A stretch of 64,000 nt of DNA from Trichosporon coremiiforme (taxonomy: Eukaryota > Basidiomycota > Tremellomycetes > Trichosporonales > Trichosporonaceae), in contig BCJJ01000001.1 in the NCBI GenBank assembly GCA_039545355.1, positions 1,424,570 to 1,488,569 on the forward strand, given 5' to 3'. This document shows, one piece after another, positions 61,036-64,000 of the stretch. The notes beneath the pieces were generated by a model. It was not told the DNA's origin. It worked only from the letters and a program-made list of their open reading frames with translations, and searched no databases. The position numbers and the translations under genes are program-made. Numbering within the stretch: the first letter of the stretch is position 1; the number at the start of each line of letters is the position of its first letter.

Positions 61036-61120
61036 NNNNNNNNNNNNNNNNNNNNNNNNNNNNNNNNNNNNNNNNNNNNNNNNNNNNNNNNNNNNNNNNN
61101 NNNNNNNNNNNNNNNNNNNN
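61036..61120. other. Assembly gap (85 N)
   Basis: Unknown bases preceded by a purine-rich GGCGGGGTGAAG tandem array (about 60963-61015). Confidence 0.99.
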
Positions 61121-62731
61121 GGATGGCTTACGCTTGAACAGCGCAGATCAATGGAGATCAAAGGGACCGTTCTGGGGAAATGCACATGGGAGGCGGCCGT
61201 GCTCTGCGTGTCGCTGTCGGGGACTGAGGATGCGTCAAAGGCAAAGCGTATGTCGGGTGGGTATTTGGATGGGGTATCGCTGGATTCGGGCAGGATCGAG
61301 GTGGTAACGGTGGTCGTGCGTCGGCGCGAACAATTGATCTGCAGGGAGCGAGTAGTGGTGGTGACTAGCAAGATGGGGATGATGGTAATGTCGAGTGCAA
61401 CATTGACTCAATGTCGAGGAACAATGTCCAATGTTGGTCGACGGAGAGCGTGGTGATCTGCGAGATCTCTCCCTGGCTTGTGTCGTCGGCTGGATATTCG
61501 CGCTCCGAAGTCGCCTCTGGATTCTCGATTGCATTCTGAGGCTGAGGTCTACTGAGGAATATCAGTCGTATACCGTGCGCCGCGCGCCGTGCGCAGAGGG
61601 CAGAGAGGGCTGACAGTGAGGGAGAGGCAGGGCAGGGCATGCCATGCGCGCATGCCGTCCGTGCAGAGCTTGCAGAGCGCAGCACGGCGAGTCCAGGTCC
61701 GAGGTATACCTTTCGACCGCGTTGGCTGTACGAGCAAACTGCGCAGCGGGGCTGTCTCTAATGAAGCATGCCTGCGCCCAGCATGACAAGTCCCTGCAAT
61801 CGGGCATGTAATCATAGGCCCAGAAAGGCGAGTCGCAGAGCAGAGTTCAGCCAGTTCAGCCATGTTTCTGTAATTCCGCGCCTGCAGGACGCCAAGGACG
61901 CCAGGACGTCTCGTCATCATTCTCACTTGCCTCTGCCCTGGATATCCTGCACTGGGTATCCTGCAAAATAGACAAACAAACTCACCACCCCCTTCGGCGC
62001 TTCCCAGCGGAGGCATGGCAGATGAGGAAGCCCAGGTGTTCTCGGAAAAGGGGGCTGCAAAAGTCTCCCATGGCCGACAGGGATGAAGTAGCCAGGGCGG
62101 CAGCCAGCCCAGCCAGCCCTGGGCAGATGGCCAGTCGTCCAGCTGACCGCGTCGCCGACACCCTCCAGGGAGGCGAGCTCTGGACGCCGCTTCTTCTCAT
62201 CAGCGACGCCGCCGCCTCCCCGCTGCAGCGCCGAAACGACATGTCCGATGGTTTCCTGCTTGACCGCGGACACGGCCTGGGTACTGTCCCACGCCCTGTG
62301 TCTTACTCCGACGTCTTCACGCGGATCTCATTGTTCCCAACGCGCACGAACACGCGTGCTCTTCCGACCTTTTCTGCGGATATCCGAGCCCGAAAAATCC
62401 TTGCCTGGTTACCAAAATTGCGCCCCTTACCCTGGGTACCTTGCGTACCTCAATTGCTGCTCTCACACCCAAGGGCATCTGTGAGACCGACCGACATCGG
62501 GTGGTGGGTGCGTCGGTCCTGACACAACTCTGTTCCAAGCGCACAAACACCACCCAGCTCGCTACCCAGCTCGCTAACCGGCGGGCATGAGCTCGTTGAA
62601 AGGGTGGGCATCACATACACACGCCTAAGACACGTCGTATAAGCGCAGGTCCATTATAAACATGCAGAAGTCTAGTACAACTAACTATTGCTGGTCGCTG
62701 GCCCAACGACCACTTTCCAGCAGCCAACGAC

Positions 62732-64000
62732 TCACTCATAATCAGGCACGACCTCACCCGCATGTACCCGCGTCCAGAACGTAAACGTCTTGAACTCGGG
62801 TTCCTCGTCTTTCGCGCCCTCGGCGTCGTCAGCCCGGTACGTGAACCGCACCTCGAGGTCGAACTGGTGTCAGCGCTGCACAAGTACCACGAGTAAACAG
62901 CTTCCGTGGACCCGAACATTGTGTAAACAGGCATAATAAACACCTCCGTGCCGAACCTGTGCGACGTACCCGCCCTGGGAACTGGAGGCTCGGGGTGTAG
63001 CGGTCTGTGCGAGGTACACTTCTCGGGACCGAACTGGAGGTCTGAAACCAAGCGCAAGCGGGGCTGCCTCGACACGGGGTAGACGATTCTGGGGTCGTAA
63101 TAACTCACTTCTACTGGACCTTCCTCAGCGCCCGGCAATACTTCCAGCTCGAGACCGACCTTGGAAACGTTACCCCGTTTCTCGACGTCTGGCCCTCCTG
63201 GATGCGCTCGCGTCGAGCGCGTCAGACTGAGGCGTTTCCGATCGTCAAACTCGTCCTCGCCTCCTGAGTCGTCGTCATCTTCATCATCATACGCGAACGT
63301 CTCCTTCAATGCCCCGACTGTGAAGTGCGCAGTCGGGATATGAATGAGATGGTTCGGAGGTATTGAGTGCTTCTGGTGGGGAGCCGACAATCGGATCTGG
63401 ATAGGGTCGTACAGTGGGTTCGTGAATGCAAGCTGGAACGAGTACTGCCATGTCAGCTGCGGCCGAGACAGTTCTAGCTTACCACCTCGCCTGCCTTCAG
63501 CGGCTCGCGCATGTCCTGGTCCACCTCTTGACCAGGCGCCAGGCGCGTCCGTCTCCGGTCCTTGCGCCGCTTCTCCATGTCCTCCTCCGTCATGCCCGCC
63601 GGCACAGTTTCACCGCGGCGATGGCGTCGTCGTCCCAGCTCTAGCGCAGGGAGGTAATTAGACGCCACCATCTTGATAAGCATGCGCACGCTCTTGGTGT
63701 CGGGCTGGATCAGAATGTGGCGGCACGTCAGACTCGGACACCGCTTCGTCAACTTGGCCTGGAGCGGGATGCGTTCCGGCACTGCGTCCTTGGCTGTCCT
63801 GGGGACAGCCCATGCACCTTCCCACCGCTTTTCCAGCGGCGTGATATCCTCGCCGGTCATCTCCCGTAACGCGTCAATGCCGCTCTCCCCGTTGCTCTGC
63901 TCATCTGATCGCCACGCGTGCTTCGCCTCGTACTTGCCGAGCTCGTCCCATCCCGCTCTTCCCTTGTCGTCCGCAGCAGCGCGGCGTTTTGGACGAGCCA
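62732..64000 (-). CDS. DCTN4: Dynactin subunit 4 (p62), C-terminal part
   Basis: Partial: the gene enters from the right edge. Exons seen on the minus strand: up to 64000 to 63483, 63444-62929, 62863-62732; phase 0 at both introns, stop TGA at 62732. The segment IPLQAKLTKRCPSLTCRHIL followed by KMVASNYLPALEL and FQLAFTNPLYDPIQIRLSAP is diagnostic of the dynactin p62 family. An acidic stretch (DDEDDDDSGGEDEFDD) and FKTFTFWTRVHAGEVVPDYE at the C-terminus follow. Dynactin p62 sits in the pointed-end complex of the Arp1 filament and helps dynactin attach to cargo and the cortex; in filamentous fungi its loss (ro-2) disturbs nuclear positioning. The N-terminal zinc-binding part lies outside the window. 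Confidence 0.9.

Larger units (their letters stand above)
60134..62731. other. Intergenic with an assembly gap
   Basis: 2.6 kb between the CUE-domain gene and the 3' end of the dynactin gene, both on the minus strand. Apart from the possible 5' exon, the 9-bp repeat and the gap (separate entries), no gene or RNA is supported. Confidence 0.45.

Overview
The window looks like nuclear chromosomal DNA of a GC-rich basidiomycete yeast, most likely a tremellomycete (Cryptococcus/Trichosporon relatives). This is inferred from dense, mostly very short GT-AG introns (many 33-60 nt) with CTNAC-type branch points, about 60-65% GC in exons, and the gene set: a fused betaine-lipid synthase, a velvet factor, a Kin1 kinase, Smi1/Knr4, Bcp1, DDB1 and dynactin p62. 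No bacterial-style operon, CRISPR array, tRNA or rRNA was found. Gene models were assembled by eye, splice site by splice site, and the reading phase closes for every complete model listed. Two assembly gaps (N runs) are present.

Left arm (0-16.3 kb), gene-dense: RSR1-type Ras GTPase (+), BCP1 (-), DDB1 (+), BTA1 (+) and a membrane GNAT acetyltransferase (+), then a velvet-domain regulator (-). BCP1 and DDB1 are divergent across 271 bp that hold a perfect 12-bp CACGTG-centred palindrome. BTA1 has three CACGTG boxes upstream.

Middle (16.3-32.3 kb): about 16 kb with no supportable gene. It has microsatellites, poly-G runs around a gap, and a core of lower GC (roughly 40-50%) with only short frames. 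It could be heterochromatin, a centromere-like block, decayed mobile DNA or an unusually long regulatory region.

Right arm (32.3-64 kb): KIN1 (-), a 5.7-kb intergenic stretch, SMI1/KNR4 (-), an unrecognised Gln-rich coiled-coil protein (+), a membrane PC-esterase-like gene broken by a stop and a frameshift (-), a class III (GABA-type) aminotransferase (-) with a clustered 12-bp motif upstream, a BTB-domain protein (-), a long disordered protein ending in a CUE-like domain (-), and the 3' part of dynactin p62/DCTN4 (-), which runs off the right edge.

Several genes (RSR1, KIN1, SMI1, dynactin p62) belong to polarity, cell-wall and nuclear-positioning biology, but nothing in the sequence shows that they are co-regulated. 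The points most worth a second look are the 12-nt microexon in the RSR1 switch I region, the repeated motif upstream of the aminotransferase, the 16-kb gene desert and the broken PC-esterase gene.
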